Below, one piece after another: positions 63,630-64,000 of a DNA stretch of 64,000 nt (the first letter of the stretch is position 1; each line of letters starts with the position of its first letter). The translations under genes and the position numbers were made by a program. The notes below the pieces were generated by a model. It was not told where the DNA came from. It saw nothing but the letters and a program-made list of their open reading frames with translations, and made no database searches. Source of the DNA: Pikeienuella piscinae (GTDB lineage: Bacteria; Pseudomonadota; Alphaproteobacteria; Rhodobacterales; Rhodobacteraceae); the NCBI RefSeq assembly GCF_011044155.1, contig NZ_CP049056.1:868001-932000 (forward strand), read 5' to 3'.

Positions 63630-64000
63630 ATGAACGATCAGACGCCCGAAGCCCCCCATTTTCCCGGCGATGACAGCATTCTGCCGTTCCATCTGGAAAG
63701 AGCGGGCATGCGCGGCCGCGTCGCGCGTCTGGACCGGACGTTGGACGCGATTCTCGGCACGCACGCCTATCCGGCGCCCGTCGCGGCGCTGGTTTCGGAG
63801 GCGGTGCTCCTGAGCGCGCTTATCGGTCAGGCGATGAAACTTCGCTGGCGGCTTTCGCTCCAGGTTCGGGGCGAGGGGGCGATCCGGCTGATCGCGACCG
63901 ACTATTTCGCCCCGGCGCGCGAAGGCGAGCCGGCGCGAATCCGCGCCTACGCCAGTTTCGACGGCGATGCGATCGACGCAACCGCCGCGCCCTTTCCACA
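63630..64000 (+). CDS. hslO: Redox-regulated chaperone Hsp33, N-terminal part (runs off the right edge)
   Basis: The first 123 codons of an HslO protein. An alphaproteobacterial-type leader (DDSILPFHLERAGMRGRVAR) is followed by LDRTLDAILGTHAYPAPVAA and ALIGQAMKLRWRLSLQVRGE, typical of the Hsp33 N-terminal domain. The C-terminal zinc-binding cysteines that sense oxidation lie beyond the window. Divergent from the secreted unknown. Confidence 0.87.
   Translation, partial: MNDQTPEAPHFPGDDSILPFHLERAGMRGRVARLDRTLDAILGTHAYPAPVAALVSEAVLLSALIGQAMKLRWRLSLQVRGEGAIRLIATDYFAPAREGEPARIRAYASFDGDAIDATAAPFP

Overview
The window is a high-GC (by eye roughly two-thirds G+C), densely packed chromosomal segment of an alphaproteobacterium, most probably a marine or saline-water member of the Rhodobacterales (Rhodobacteraceae/Paracoccaceae). 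The signs are a VPLPA-type CTERM surface protein, NnrU, a DUF6522 protein, a short prolyl-tRNA synthetase without the editing insertion, a stand-alone DnaA-like (Hda) protein next to an AI-2E family permease, imelysin/DUF1513 iron genes, and TRAP and BCCT transporters. No rRNA, tRNA, CRISPR array, prophage or insertion sequence was recognised. Both ends cut through a gene: an MscS-like channel on the left and hslO (Hsp33) on the right. Layout: 1-8458 holds a class V aminotransferase and the histidine-utilisation locus (hutU-hutH-hutI leftward, hutF-hutC rightward), with a shared divergent promoter and a candidate HutC operator; hutG is absent. 8489-10699 is a membrane-anchored NB-ARC/TPR (STAND) ATPase. 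11078-14198 is a complete dctPQM TRAP transporter, followed by a hairpin with a GGAA loop, a decayed copy of the dctM 3' end, and a sulfotransferase-like gene. 15513-18791 is proS-lolC-lolD. 19068-19706 is the CTERM protein, followed by ppx, hdaA, an AI-2E permease, an AraC regulator, NAD kinase, a DUF937 protein and glyA. 27342-30731 is a nitric-oxide response module (TDT permease, DUF6522, nsrR, ytfE-type repair protein, nnrU) in which two NsrR-like operators overlap the ytfE promoter. 30741-38887 is mixed: pdxY, a MOSC protein, ldtR, sdhE, an XRE regulator, an amine oxidoreductase, a cobL-like gene with a degraded CbiT half, DUF4169, a nitroreductase, two GNATs and a DUF4177 protein. 38924-46997 is mainly an iron-acquisition island: DUF1513, two imelysins, a di-heme CxxCH protein and an outer-membrane barrel leftward, and a previously uncalled 54-codon frame, hemP and a 156-residue unknown rightward. 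47160-50718 carries fabI-gpt and a UspA-BCCT pair. 50745-57480 holds a HerA-like ATPase, an intergenic region with two candidate small RNAs, ialB, a NodE/NodF-like synthase and carrier pair, an L,D-transpeptidase and a DUF882 peptidase. 57575-62893 is proA, proB, obgE, a GNAT, rpmA, rplU and a NUDIX hydrolase, followed by a secreted unknown and the start of hslO. How the genes work together: several blocks are single pathways read from overlapping start/stop codons (hut catabolism, proline synthesis, lipoprotein export, TRAP uptake, NO defence, iron uptake). The most unusual material is the 52362-52852 intergenic region. It carries two promoter/terminator-bounded candidate sRNAs with 13 nt of perfect mutual complementarity, one of which contains a CUCCUCCC anti-Shine-Dalgarno motif. 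Also worth attention are the membrane-anchored STAND ATPase and the CobL-like protein whose methyltransferase half has lost its recognisable SAM-binding signature.
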